The position numbers and the translations under genes were made by a program. This document shows, piece by piece, positions 11,001-21,050 of a DNA stretch of 64,000 bases. The notes under the pieces are model-generated. The model searched no databases. It was given only the letters and a program-made list of their open reading frames with translations, and was not told the DNA's origin. The stretch's first letter is position 1, and each line of letters starts with the position of its first letter. This DNA is from Ambrosia x helenae (Eukaryota; Streptophyta; Magnoliopsida; Asterales; Asteraceae), in the NCBI GenBank assembly GCA_030844895.1, contig CM061228.1:51139081-51203080 (forward strand), written 5' to 3'.

Positions 11001-12155
11001 TACCGATATTATCGGCGATATTGGCCAATACTTGACCGATATATCACCGATATTCCCGATATATGTGTTTTTCTTCTTAGTTCTTCCATTTGTCTTGCTT
11101 CTTATAGTTGTTAACTTGTTATTAATGTTTTAAGTCTTAAATGTTAATTGTTAGTGTTAAATATTCGTGTTTTAAGTCTTGGCAAGTTCCCACTTGCTAC
11201 AATTGTTAGTGTTAAACTGTTAATGGTAGGAGAGTATTTTGAATTGCTAGAGTTAAATTGCTATATGTATAGATTTTTCATGATATAAAAATTGCCGATA
11301 TCCCACCGATATCTCACCGCGATAACCTATATCTCAAATATCGGTCCTTTACCGATATCCAATATTTTCCGCATTAACTGCTTAGGCTACTTGTTATGAT
11401 TTTGTAGGATATGGCATCCCATTACAATTCGAATAACAAGTATTATGATCATCTGATGGATTAAACCGCAAGGAATTAAACTCTTTACTGATATTATGTA
11501 TTTAATCCACTTAAAATATATTTTCCAGAATGCTAAACCCAAAGAAGTTTGTCCAAAACTAGGATTCCCAAATTTACTTTTGAGGCAGAACAAGGGAAAG
11601 TAGAATGATCATGGATCAAAAGACACATTGAGCATCCTCACTAGCACAAAAAACAACTACACACGTACCTAGTAAATACCACAAATAAATAGCAAAGCTA
11701 TTGTCAAGTTGGGATGAATGCAAACCTTACCTCTATCCCTAGGGGATAGAGAGGCTGCTTCCAGAAAAAGCCGCAGCTCCAAAACAAACGACAGACAAAC
11801 AAACATAACTAAAAGGATAATAGCTTTCTGTTCTATCCTTTTATAAATATAAAGGTTTGCCTACAAACACAAAAAACACAACCTGACAAAAGCAGCAAAC
11901 TAACAATCCTTGTAAAAGAACAATAATTGTGCAAATAATAACATTGCACAAATTACAATCAATGCAAGACTAGGGAACCTGAAACTCCTTAAGAATAAAC
12001 GGTATCCAAAACAATAGTATGAAGAGCAACAACTAAAGTAGGAATATACTCACTCGCTGGTTTTTCTTGTTAGTGGTACCTTCATCTTTAGTTGGAGATG
12101 CTTCATTATCATACAGAAACCGCTTGTTCACACTTCTATTTCTTGGTGGGCCCAT
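5034..12155 (-). CDS. ALY: ALWAYS EARLY (LIN-9-like) protein, N-terminal seven exons
   Basis: Seven coding exons are visible on the minus strand: 12155-12054, 9404-9306, 9177-9115, 7096-7019, 6518-6344, 5654-5419 and 5192-5034. All have GT/AG borders and compatible phases, and they give 304 residues. The start reads MGPPRNRSVNKRF. A SANT/Myb-like domain follows (KKLSDMLGPHWSKQEL, then YRKHGRDWKK and VAAVLRNRSVDMVEAVY). Next come the family hallmarks AYLSLPEGTASVVGFIAMM, DYGFLSLLKKKRSAG, VGKRTPRFPVS and ASKRGGSPQVSQNPNRR, then YDDSDVASGWFVKDDD. Plant ALY proteins are LIN-9 homologues of DREAM/MuvB-like nuclear complexes. The LIN-9 core (DIRP) comes later in the family and would lie left of the window. 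One weak donor (GTCACT after 9306) is noted. Introns of 2.6 and 2.0 kb are filled with MITEs. A chromovirus LTR lies 24 bp beyond the last exon. Confidence 0.9.
5936..6319 (+). mobile_element. SINE-like (Au-type 3' end) retroposon in an ALY intron
   Basis: A 384-bp insert is flanked by a perfect 17-bp direct repeat, ACTGATTTCTCAGCAAT, at 5919-5935 and 6320-6336. The 3' part (GGAAGCAGCCTCTCTATTC, then a GGGGTAGAGGTAAGG-like block and GGTGGGATTAACTGAG) resembles the Au family of plant SINEs. The tail is a short TGA run. Long TSDs and a simple-repeat tail indicate target-primed retroposition. The right TSD ends 7 bp from the splice donor of the 6518-6344 exon. No clear box A/B promoter was seen, so a truncated LINE is the alternative. 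Confidence 0.8.
7162..7792. mobile_element. non-autonomous hAT element, CAGTGTTG ends
   Basis: Terminal inverted repeats are CAGTGTTGCAGAAGGCGC and, on the other strand, CAGTGTTGTAAAAAGCGC. A perfect 8-bp TSD, TTTAAAAC, is at 7154-7161 and 7793-7800. The subterminal regions are packed with CCTAGGCG-type units in both orientations. A short direct duplication (CTTCCTCCCTGCAGCACGT) lies near 7540-7585. There is no transposase. The element is in an ALY intron. Confidence 0.92.
7833..8259. mobile_element. Tourist-like (PIF/Harbinger) MITE
   Basis: Inverted ends GGGTATGTTTGGCAA and TTGCCAAACATACCC are flanked by TAA on both sides (7830-7832 and 8260-8262), the usual 3-bp Harbinger TSD. The subterminal regions repeat AAGCTT/AGCTTTTAG units. 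It lies 40 bp from the preceding hAT element, in the same ALY intron. Confidence 0.9.
9584..10097. mobile_element. non-autonomous hAT element, CATAGTTATC ends
   Basis: Inverted ends CATAGTTATCAAAAG and CTTTGATAACTATG are flanked by a perfect 8-bp TSD, ATACCAAC (9576-9583 and 10098-10105). The ends carry CGCCTAGGCG-type palindromes and the middle is AT-rich. It sits in the 2.6-kb intron after the first coding exon of the ALY-like gene. Confidence 0.92.
10916..11385. mobile_element. non-autonomous hAT element rich in ATATCGG repeats
   Basis: Ends CTAGGTAGTTAAATCGG and, on the other strand, CTAAGCAGTTAATGCGG are imperfect inverted repeats. A perfect 8-bp TSD, GCTACTTG, is at 10908-10915 and 11386-11393. 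Both ends consist of tandem and inverted GATATATCGG units, recalling the repeat-filled element at 2492-2822 although the termini differ. Confidence 0.85.
11700..11775 (-). mobile_element. fragment of an Au-like SINE 3' region
   Basis: The minus strand reads CTGGAAGCAGCCTCTCTATC followed by AGGGATAGAGGTAAGG. This matches the core of the retroposon at 5936-6319, in the opposite orientation and without a recognisable tail or TSD. It is in the first large ALY intron. Confidence 0.55.
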
Positions 12156-12691
12156 GATCTTCCTGAGAAAAACAACAGATAATGAAGGTAGATAATATCT
12201 ACTTTACATACCATATATAACTAGATACCAAGTCCTAAAACTTAATTGGATAACACACACATGACACACGCACTAATCTAAGGTTCTAACTTCTAAGCTA
12301 CTTCTTTCAAGTAAGCAGGACTTCAGAACACTTGCTTTACACCAAACTAATCAAAGACTTAATACAATACAATACATGTACACCACATAGATATATATGA
12401 AGCGCTACAGTTAAGCAAAACTAAACTAGAAGGAAGAGACAGGAAAATACACATAAAGAAAGGAAAAATTAAAGGTCATGTGACTGTGACAGGCTATAAT
12501 GTGTAGCAGCAATGTCAATCAGCTCAACGAAAAAGAAAATATCTTAGACATTGTCTGGAAGATCAAACTTACACAAATCAGCACTATTTTTCCTTTTGCT
12601 TCAGTATGTAACAATTATCATAACAAGTACCGTTTCCAACTATTATGAAATATCTTAATCTTCTTGAAGTGTTTGTGACAAAAAAAGTGCG

Positions 12692-12725
<34 letters not shown>
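12692..12725. repeat. A-run of about 34 bases
   Basis: This homopolymer lies between the first coding exon and the presumed 5' UTR exon of the ALY-like gene. It could be an old retroposon tail, but no partner sequence or TSD was found. The following stretch to 13090 has no recognisable gene. Confidence 0.7.
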
Positions 12726-12727
<2 letters not shown>

Positions 12728-13423
12728 ACTCCATTGATAGCCCCCTTTTATCGGTCACCTAAAAAAATTGGTTATAACTGTTTACAGAGAGACCGAAACC
12801 CTATAGTTACAAAAGCTACTCCATTGATGGTCCATTCCATCGGTCACTTTAAAAATTTGGTCATAACTAATTATTTACAAAAAGACAGAAAAACTAACAA
12901 CCAGGTTTCAACAAAACGCGCTCGAGCTGGCGCGTCAGCACCTAGACTAATTCCAAAAAGCGCAGTTTCTAATTTTTTTTGGGGAGGGGGTGTTCAGAGG
13001 CGCCCTGGGGTGTTTTTAATTTTTTTATGCAGAAAAGTGTTGTACTTTGGGTTTTTTGGGCTTGTACATGTAGGTAAAATGATATAAAAACCTTATTTAT
13101 TGCAATATTTTGCATCAAAAACTGTAGACTCGGTACTTAATTTGAATCAAATCCAGAATGTAGGTCTTTTCTATCAGCAGATGAAAAATTAACAACATAG
13201 AACATAAAAAAAAATTAACTAAAATCAGTATAACGACTCATAAATCAAATAAACTTCTGTAAAACTATTAATCAGTATTCAACTAACCTGTAACAAATTG
13301 CTGCTAAAGATTAAACTAAAATTAAAATTAATTTCACTAAATCAAACAATTTAGAGGCGATAGTTTAACTAACTAGCAGCAAAATGAAAAACACATATAA
13401 TAGATTCAAAATACGAAAACCTA

Positions 13424-13424
<1 letters not shown>

Positions 13425-13480
<56 letters not shown>
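13425..13480. repeat. (AAT)n microsatellite
   Basis: An uninterrupted run of about 18 AAT units lies in the presumed 5' UTR intron of the ALY-like gene. Confidence 0.9.
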
Positions 13481-13482
<2 letters not shown>

Positions 13483-13533
13483 AAAAGGAAGGAAGAATTA
13501 GAGAAGAGTTTGTTAAGTGAGTTGTGTGATTAC

Positions 13534-13690
13534 AGATTATGAAGCTCCAATCGAGTTAGATCATCTGATGGGTGTTGTTAGAAGGATGATCGATCAAGTG
13601 AATCCGTGAATTTTATGATGAATTTGTAGTGTAAAGGGAGAGAGATAGGCAACAACCGCGAAACTTGAAAACCAAAGTGCGTGTGTGTGA
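13534..13690 (-). other. probable 5' UTR exon and transcription start area of the ALY-like gene
   Basis: The first coding exon is preceded at 12163-12165 by an acceptor (CTCAG), so a non-coding 5' exon is expected. A CT-rich leader-like sequence on the minus strand ends with a plausible donor (GTAATC) at 13533. No TATA box could be fixed. This is inferred from position and composition only. Confidence 0.4.
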
Positions 13691-14104
13691 ACTGTGAGTT
13701 GTGACTTTCGTAAGTAAGGTTGCTTTTGTGTATTTTTATTTTAAATTTTTCAAAATTCTTATTTTAAATTTCTCTACTGGGTGTGAAGACACCAAAAAGA
13801 GGATGTCTTTGTACCAACTAGGATGACACCTCTATATGTTGATGTCTTATGTTACTTGAGACATGTGTGGGTGTCGAGATACCAACACTCGATGTCTCAA
13901 ACATTTATTATTATTTTCTTTTTTAAATATTATTTTAATTAGTTTTATAAAAGTAACAAATAAACAAAATAATATTCAAATAAATAATAACTTTTATAAA
14001 AAAAAATTACAAAGCATCCTAAAATAAAAAATATTACATTCCATCCTAAAAATAAAAAAAATTACAAACCATCCTAAAATTACATAAACTTTCGAAAGTA
14101 AATA

Positions 14105-15491
14105 CTAGTCGTCGTGTCCGTTGTTCCAAATATATTCAATCAAGTCGGCTTGAAGATGATGATGGATGTGTTCGTTACGCAACGAGAATTCGTTTAACTC
14201 TTGCTGCTCTGGGCCACCATCCGGAATAGTATTCTCCTCCACCGCGTTTTCATCGTACTCACAAATAGCTCGACCTTCGGCGATGATCATGTTATGCAGC
14301 AAGATACAAGCATACATACAATAACGTAATTTTTTGGGTGTCAAAGCACATGCCGGGTTTGCGATGATGTGTCATCTTGCTTGTAGAACCCCAAATGTTC
14401 GTTCAATATCCTTTCTCTCCGCTTCTTGATACTTAGCAAATTTCTTTCTTTTTTTGTCGGGAGGGTGCTTAACAGTTTTAACGAGTGTAGAGTATGTTAG
14501 GTATATTAAATTAGCAAGATAATACCCGTGCTTGTACTCAACCCCCGAAACTGTAAATTTTGTATCCGGACCGGTTCCTTTTCTAACATCCTCAAAAACC
14601 AATTATTGATTAATGACAGTAATGTCGTTATTCGATCCGGGAACACCAAAAAATGCATGCCAAATCCATAAGTCTTGTGATGCAACAGCCTCTAAGATTA
14701 TTGTTGGATGGCCGTGACCGCCTCGACAAAACTAGCCACGCCATGCATTAGGGCAATTCGCCCACGGCCAATGCATGCAATCCATGCTTCCGAGCATCCC
14801 TGGGAAACCATGCCTTTCATGGTGGGACTCATACATTTTCTGGACTTCATTGGAGTTTGGTTTTCGCAAATATTTTTTGCTGTAGATCTTGACAACACGT
14901 TTGCAAAACTTATACAAGCAGTCACGTGACGTTCTTTCGGATATCCGTAAATACTCATCCCACAAGTCGACTGATGTCCCGTAAACTAATTGGCGCAATG
15001 CTGATGTGCATTTTTGTAAAGTTGTGAACCCCCGTTTGCCTCTAGCATCGTACCGTAATGTAAAATACAGGTCACAACTGGCCAAATTATCGGGAATACG
15101 TACGAACAATCGACGGCTCATTCGGAACCGACGCATAAACATCTCATCCGTATACACCGGTTGATCGGCAAAGTAATCTGCTACTAATCGCTCGTGTGCA
15201 CCTACACGTATATTGTAAATAAATATAACTATTGTGGCGATAAAAAGTATAAACATAAAATATTTGCGATATAAATTCTAAAAAAAATAGTTGTTATATA
15301 TATTCAAACAAAAAATATACGCTTACCCTCCGGTCTCTGCATATGGCCGCTTGCCTAGTTCATGGTTGCGAGCTCACTTCTTCGTCTTCCTCCGCCACAA
15401 TTATTTGTGCCGCTTCCCAAACCGCATTTACAAAAATCTGGTTTTCTTTGCTCGACGAACTAGACGAATCAACCAATGGTAGATATGACAT
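14105..15491 (-). pseudogene. PIF/Harbinger (DDE_Tnp_4, ALP1-like) transposase pseudogene
   Basis: Exon 1 (15491-15327) starts MSYLPLVDSSSSS and hits a TGA after about 43 codons. A GT/AG intron (15326-15202) leads to exon 2 (15201 to 14105). Exon 2 is one continuous frame broken only by three stops (14732-14734 TAG, one TAA near 14609, one TGA near 14370). The DDE residues are all still recognisable: aspartates in GSMDCMHW and GSNNDITV, and the glutamate in ERKDIERTFGVLQ. Domain order and the HNMII tail motif match plant Harbinger transposases, which cut and paste DNA with a partner Myb-like protein. No partner ORF is seen. Because exon 2 keeps its frame, decay is recent or purely by substitution. 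Confidence 0.88.
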
Positions 15492-15538
15492 TGTTTGGTA
15501 TTTTTTTTTTAAAGAAAATATGAGTGTGTTTATAAGAA

Positions 15539-16961
15539 GAGTTAAATGTCATTTTAGTCCCTGAGGTTTGACACTTTTTGCTAGTTTCATCCAAAAGTTT
15601 ATTTTTTCTCTTCTAGATCCAAAGGTTTTCAAATACTTGCTCGTTTCATCCACTCGTTAACACCGTTAATCTCAGTCAGTTAAGTAAGGGCATTTTTGTC
15701 AATTTGTCTGTTAAGTGGAGGGTATTTTTGTCAATTCGTATATTTTTAATCCCAACCCTATTTAAACCACCCCAAGTATGTAAATCACCCCAAATTGATC
15801 TTATTCATCTTCTTCCTTTCAAAACCCTAATCAATCAAAACCTTAAATTCAATAATGGTGGATTAAAGGAAATAGGCCACTAAACTAGTTGGATTACAGT
15901 AAATTGTGTGGCTAAAGTCCAGTCATTCAAAAATATCTATTCTTCACCAGACCCCTCAAAATCTTCATAACTTAAATATACAAGATATACAGAATCTTCA
16001 TCTAACAAAAATCATTTTTAATGTATTGAAAAGACACAATTCAATATTAACCGAACTTGTTTTTCACATTTTTTTTTCTTTCATATGAGTCATACGACAT
16101 CCTTACATGTTTTTTTCAACATTTCGACTTAAATAAAATTAAATATATACTTAAACAGAATTGATTAAAAAAACGATAAATTTTGGTTTACATAAAATGA
16201 GATCTTTGAACATACCATGTAGATTTGATGAAAGGTATTTAGGAACCATACACCCCTTAATTAGGAATCATACACCCTGGCCCACATCATACACCAATAG
16301 GAGACTGCCACATACCAAGAATATAATGTCAAATACCCCAAAATGAGACCTCACGGGGTGTATGAAACCCATAACACAGATAAAGTCAGCACACAGTGGA
16401 CTATAATTTATATCACATGCAGATCTTGATCTTCCTTCCTTCAATTACATTAACCTTCCTTTTTGTTTTTGTTTTGGACCGCCACTAATTGTGGCCTTTA
16501 ATTACATTAACCTTAACCTTACTGCCTTTGCTTTGTTCCTCCCAAGAAACATTAAAAAAAAACGTAACTACAATATAAAAAGAGAAATCAAATGGTCAAA
16601 CCTAGCAAAAAATCATTTTTATGTAGCTTGATGTGTTGGATCTTCATCAATCTAGGGTTTTGACTGATTAGAGTTTTGAAAAGAAGAAGATGAATAAGAT
16701 CAATTTGGGGGTGATTTACATACTTGGGGTGGTTTAAATAGGGTTGGGATTAAAATATACGAATTGACAAAAATGCCCTTCACTTAACAGACAAATTGAC
16801 GAAAATGCCCTTACCTAACTGACTGAGACTAACGGTGTTAACGAGTTTGATGAAACGAGCAAGTATTTGAAAACCTTTGGATCCAGATGAGAAAAAATAA
16901 ACTTTTGGATGAAACTAGCAAACAGTGTCAAACCTTAGGGACGAAAATAGCATTTAACTCT
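15539..16961. mobile_element. non-autonomous Mutator-like element with about 310-bp inverted ends
   Basis: Long terminal inverted repeats (about 15539-15850 and 16650-16961) start GAGTTAAATG on both strands and stay about 90 percent alike by eye. A perfect 9-bp TSD, TTATAAGAA, is at 15530-15538 and 16962-16970. Nine-base TSDs and long ends are the Mutator superfamily signature. The 800-bp interior has no transposase and shows a short repeated ACCATACACCC motif. It inserted 48 bp upstream of the Harbinger transposase ATG. Confidence 0.92.
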
Positions 16962-16970
16962 TATAAGAAA

Positions 16971-17336
16971 GTAGAGATAATTTTGGTATAAGGATGAGAT
17001 GATTTTGGTTGGTTTTGGTTGATTTTGGTTGATTTGTATTTATAAAAAAAAAAAAACGTTTTTTATTTTGTATTTTAAATTACCGTTGGAAGCTGGATCC
17101 TTTATGTAACGTTCGAATTAAAAAAAAAGAAGAAGAAGAAAATCAACGATTGGTTCGTCCTGGGCGTTATGGGGAGACGGGGGAGACGGGAACGGGGGAG
17201 GGGGCGGTGTAGCGAAGGTGGGACGGGGGTGATGCCCCGTCTGTACACCGCATAGCCTTACTACTTTTCCAACAAGTAAAGGAGCAAGGAGTTATTGGTT
17301 CCGGTTTCGAGGTTTTGATTACTTTTTGTCACACCC
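16971..17336. other. intergenic stretch, GC-rich patch, no gene seen
   Basis: It contains TTTTGGTTGATTTTGG tandem units, an A-run, and a G-rich patch (17160-17240) that may be the outer end of the Harbinger element. No ORF of interest was found. Confidence 0.5.
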
Positions 17337-18453
17337 CGCCAAGGCGGAAACGCGAAGTGCGACTTCGAAAGATTTCCAAGCACAAAAGGTCATACGAGCA
17401 TTAATTAAAACAAAGTAGGAACTTTTATTAAACAACCAAATCCGTTCAACATAAGTTAATTGTTTAATTCTAAAACCATTGTATGTAAATGTCTAAAAAT
17501 ATTATGACAACACAACGGTCCAAAAGAAGGTATCCCACAAATGCTCGGACGCGACCCCTGCAAGTTCCATTGTCCATGCTAATTTCCTGAAAAACATGCA
17601 TGTAAAATGTATGGGTCAACATAAAGTTGTTGAGTTCACGGGTTTTCTATATGGTGGACATGTAATCCAAAACCGACTAAATCATTGCCAAGCTAGGGCA
17701 ATAATCGATATGTGATCTAACATGAGCTCATAACCAAACCTTGACATGTTGTGCCTCGCCCATTGTGCACTAAAGACAATGAAATAATGTGAAATACAAG
17801 CACCCTTTAGGTTGGCACATGGATATATCTTGTGACAGTTTTATTATTCTTAACACATGTTCATAAATCGAACCATGTTGTATATTGTATAATTTAGGTG
17901 AAATATGTTGTTCTTGGGTCGGGTCTTGGCCTCTTACACACTCACGCATACATATATGTATGTGTGTGTGCTTGTAAATGTCCATATCCATGTGTTCCAA
18001 GGTGTATGCATCAATGTGAACATGTGTGTATACATAACTAGGACATTGAACTTTTATCATGAAAACTTGAGTTTTTAAGTTAGTTAGTTCCAAGAATACA
18101 TTTTTTGTAGAGTGTTCGAGTACATGTAGGCTTCGAGTGACCAATATGCATAACTAAATGATCATGTAAACAAGACTAAAGTCCGGTCACGTGTATAGCC
18201 AAGTAAAACAAGAAAATAATAAGCTAACTCCTCACAAGAAATCTCCTAAATGCTAGCTAAAGGCTTGGAACTCCCTAGTGATGGTGTAGTGTGGCCGAAA
18301 GGTGTTCCTTGGGTGCTTGGGGGCTTCAGCCGAAGGTAACAAGAGAGGAAAGATGGGTTTCAAGTGTTAATATGTTCTTGAGAGGTTGTGGTGTGATCAA
18401 ATTGTGTTCTAGGGCCTCTATTTATAGGCGAGTGGTGTGAGGATGAGTGTGGT
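17337..18453 (-). repeat. solo LTR, left half
   Basis: It starts TGTCACACCCCGCC directly after CTTTT (17332-17336). The right half resumes at 37116 and ends TGTCACA at 38256, followed by CTTTT (38257-38261). Together the halves make a 2258-bp LTR with inverted TGTCACA-type ends and a 5-bp TSD, but no internal region, so it is a solo LTR split by element A. An ORF at 17770-18144 has no recognised domain. Orientation is inferred from similarity of the ends to other minus-strand LTRs here. Confidence 0.85.
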
Positions 18454-19970
18454 TGTAACCCCCCAACCGATGGCGTAATCATCGAGGTGCCACGTAGTGA
18501 CGATTGTTCAAAATCTCATGGTACTACAATGTAAATATTTGATTATTGAATATTGTTTTACAACATGTGAAATTAAATACATGACAACAAAAATAGAGAT
18601 AATTGATTTATTTTAGTCTAAGTCCAAAGTCCTATGTGAAGCGTCAAGCAGCTTATCCTGAAACATGCACAAAAATAAATTTTGTCAACAGAAGATGTTG
18701 GTGAGTACTACCTAGCTTTGTACATATAGTATAAGTTTGAAAAGTAGTACAATTCATGTGTCTAGTATCACCAAGGCATTATGTAAACACACAAGTAAGC
18801 AAACAAGACAAAGATCAAATGTAAAGTTGATAAAATGAAATTGATAATGAGCACCCTAACACGTGTCAAGTCTAAAAGAGCACCATAACATAAGTTATGT
18901 CTAAATGAGCACCGTAACATAAGTTACGTCTATATGTAAAGAGCACCATAACATAAGTTATGTCTAGATGTATGATTTTGTATGTAAGCTACGTTCATGT
19001 TCAAACATAAGCACAAAGATAATCAAGACACGTATATAAATTGTAAATGAATAAAAATGTATGTGTAAATGAATATGAAGGTTTTGTATACTTGTGCATG
19101 AATCACCCCAAAAGTTGTAAAAGCGAGAAAGGGGATAAGTAATACTCACCTTAGCAAGGTGGTAAGTCTTGTGGAATTGAATAAGTGTAATCCAACGTTT
19201 GCCAAGTATCACCCTATGTATAATGTAACAAATAAGTCTAAGTCTATCTAGTCTATAAGTATTTTCTAGGGTTCCGAATTGGGGATAAGTATTCGTTTGA
19301 TTAATAAATTAAACGTTTAATAAATACGAGAAATTTGATAATTAAATAAACAAAAGTCTTTTTGTAAATTTTAAATTTACGGTGGTCACAATATAAAGTT
19401 TTAAGTATGAAAATAATTTTTATAAAATTATTTACTTATAAATAGAATATTAACTCTATTTATTTCAAATTGTCAAAATATAACTTTAATATTTAAAAAT
19501 ATTAAAATTAAAAAAAATTTTAAGTTAAAAATTGTATTTCTGTTCCAAATGAATAGAAATAATTTATGTAAAATTTTTGTATAAAAATATTGAAAAATGA
19601 ATTTATTATGATTTATTTATGATTAAAAATAACAAAAATTAATTAAAAATATAAAATGAACGGTTTTTCTGAAATAAAAATAAATTCTGAAATTTTTATT
19701 GCAACACAAGTTTAGGATAATTTTTGTGGGATTTAATAAGATTGTTTAGATATTTTTATAGAACTTTATAATTATAATAGAATAAATTTGTAATATTTAT
19801 TATATATAATAAATAAAAGATTTTTGAAAAACTAAAAATTGGATAGTAAAGTTTATCATAAGAATAACTAAAGATAATTTTTGTAGGATTTATAAACCAC
19901 CATAACTATTTTAAATGCAATTTATCATACAAAAGGTAATAATTGTTTTAAAAAAAAATAAGTAAAATAA

Positions 19971-20050
19971 CTGTAGAAAACGGGGATCGAACCCAGGACA
20001 TAACCCGGCCTGATCCCCAAACAGGCACAACCATACGAGCTGCTCTACAG
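19971..20050 (-). repeat. tRNA-like module in the element A 3' LTR (minus strand)
   Basis: The minus strand gives an 80-nt unit with pairing ends CTGTAGA and TCTACAG (7 bp). It has a box A-like CAGCTCGTATGG and a box B-like GGTTCGATCCC. The same unit is at 36033-36112 in the other LTR. It is not a canonical tRNA, because the anticodon arm is not convincing. It could be a tRNA-derived relic or a Pol III promoter. Confidence 0.5.
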
Positions 20051-20686
20051 TAGCCTTGTTTCTAATTTACATTTTGATAAATTCTTAAATGCATGTCTGC
20101 AAGCTTCATCTTCCCCAAATAAACCCTAGAATTCCAATCCGATCAAATACAAGATCAAATCGTAATTAACCATAGGGTTATCAATGACCAGAGGCCGATT
20201 ATCATCCTACAACAAAGAATTAAAACATACCAGACCCGAAAGACTTCTAGTCACGAGTCAACTCCTAAAGTCAACAGCTTCGATTAGACGAAGATAGTGG
20301 TTTGTTTGTGCGATTAAAGTGTACAGGAATTGGACTCTTCATGGCCTGAATAGATTTTGAGGATCAATTTATATAGTGGTCGGGTTTAAACGAATGCTTA
20401 GAAGGTTGCCTCGTCAAGGTGTTTAAATCGCGTAAATCATGGTCTGTGATCACGTTGTGAACTTAAATTGTGATATGTTTATGGCCGAAAATCACGTGGG
20501 GGTCACGAATTAATTAGAATACCTTCCAGTAATAGCTTGATGGTGCTTCAATTTAGGAAGTTTGACTAACTGGTCAAAGGTTGTTGGGGCGGGTCTGCTG
20601 CTGCGAAGAAGGAAGGAAACAAGAAGCAGCTTGTTCGGGTGTGTATAAAGGGCTAATGTCTCTATGTTCCATCACAAAAACGTCTG

Positions 20687-20776
20687 TGGCCCAGTGGTAG
20701 TGCTTGTGTTTGTTGTGTTCGAACCGCTCCCAGGCTCGGGTTCGAGTCCTGGGAGGCTCTTCTTCTTTTTTTTTTT
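20687..20776 (+). repeat. Pol III-type unit (box A, box B, T-run) in the element A 3' LTR
   Basis: TGGCCCAGTGG (20687-20697) matches the box A consensus exactly. GGTTCGAGTCC (20739-20749) matches box B exactly. Spacing is 41 nt, and an 11-T run follows at 20766-20776, a Pol III terminator. The unit is oriented opposite to element A. It recurs at 36749-36839. Confidence 0.6.
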
Positions 20777-20940
20777 GGCTGTGTAGAGGGAAAGGGAGTG
20801 GGCCTGTGTTTAGGCCGGTTTTCTGGGCTCAACAATTGGGCTGTTGATTGGGCTTCGAAAGAGAACAAAAATACAAGAGGTTTGGGGTTGGGTTATGTGA
20901 ATGGGTTAGGATGGTTGGTTAATGTAATGTCCAAACCAAC

Positions 20941-21011
20941 TTTATTATTATTATCATTATTATTATTATTATTATTTATTATTATTATTTATTATTATTA
21001 TTATTATTATT
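20941..21011. repeat. (ATT)n microsatellite in the element A LTR
   Basis: Interrupted ATT/TTA units; the counterpart in the other LTR is 37003-37069. Length differs between the two LTRs. Confidence 0.8.
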
Positions 21012-21050
21012 ATATACAAAAAAAATAAAGGAAAAGTGACGGATGTCACA

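Larger units (their letters stand above)
13778..17262 (-). mobile_element. degenerate PIF/Harbinger element, ends uncertain
   Basis: The region upstream of the ALY-like gene contains a Harbinger transposase (14105-15491) and flanking AT-rich sequence. It is interrupted by a Mutator-like element at 15539-16961. Terminal repeats could not be matched. The left limit is placed where a change to GGGTGTGAAGACACC-like sequence begins. The right limit is at the G-rich stretch ending near 17262. Both limits are guesses. Confidence 0.45.
18454..21050 (-). repeat. 3' LTR of element A
   Basis: It is a direct repeat of 34517-37110 and starts TGTAACCCCCC on the + strand. It contains tandem units with ATAACATAAGTTAT (about 18860-18965), a long AT-rich middle, two tRNA-like modules (19971-20050 and 20687-20776) and an ATT microsatellite (20941-21011). 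Next to it, inside the element, the minus strand reads GTAGGGGATGCTG, the polypurine tract. Confidence 0.92.

Noticed and set aside
12734..13087. 117-codon ORF downstream of the A-run
   Set aside because: Low complexity, G-rich patch, no domain, and it lies in the presumed 5' UTR intron of the ALY-like gene.
16971..17262. Matching inverted end for the Harbinger element
   Set aside because: The G-rich right patch could not be paired with any left sequence near 13780, so no TIR is claimed.
20687..20776. Genuine tRNA gene
   Set aside because: Box A and B are perfect, but the acceptor stem and anticodon arm do not fold as a standard tRNA.
20662..21028. ORFs in the element A LTRs (also 36726-37088)
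   Set aside because: Present only because the LTR is duplicated; they run over the Pol III-like unit and the ATT microsatellite.
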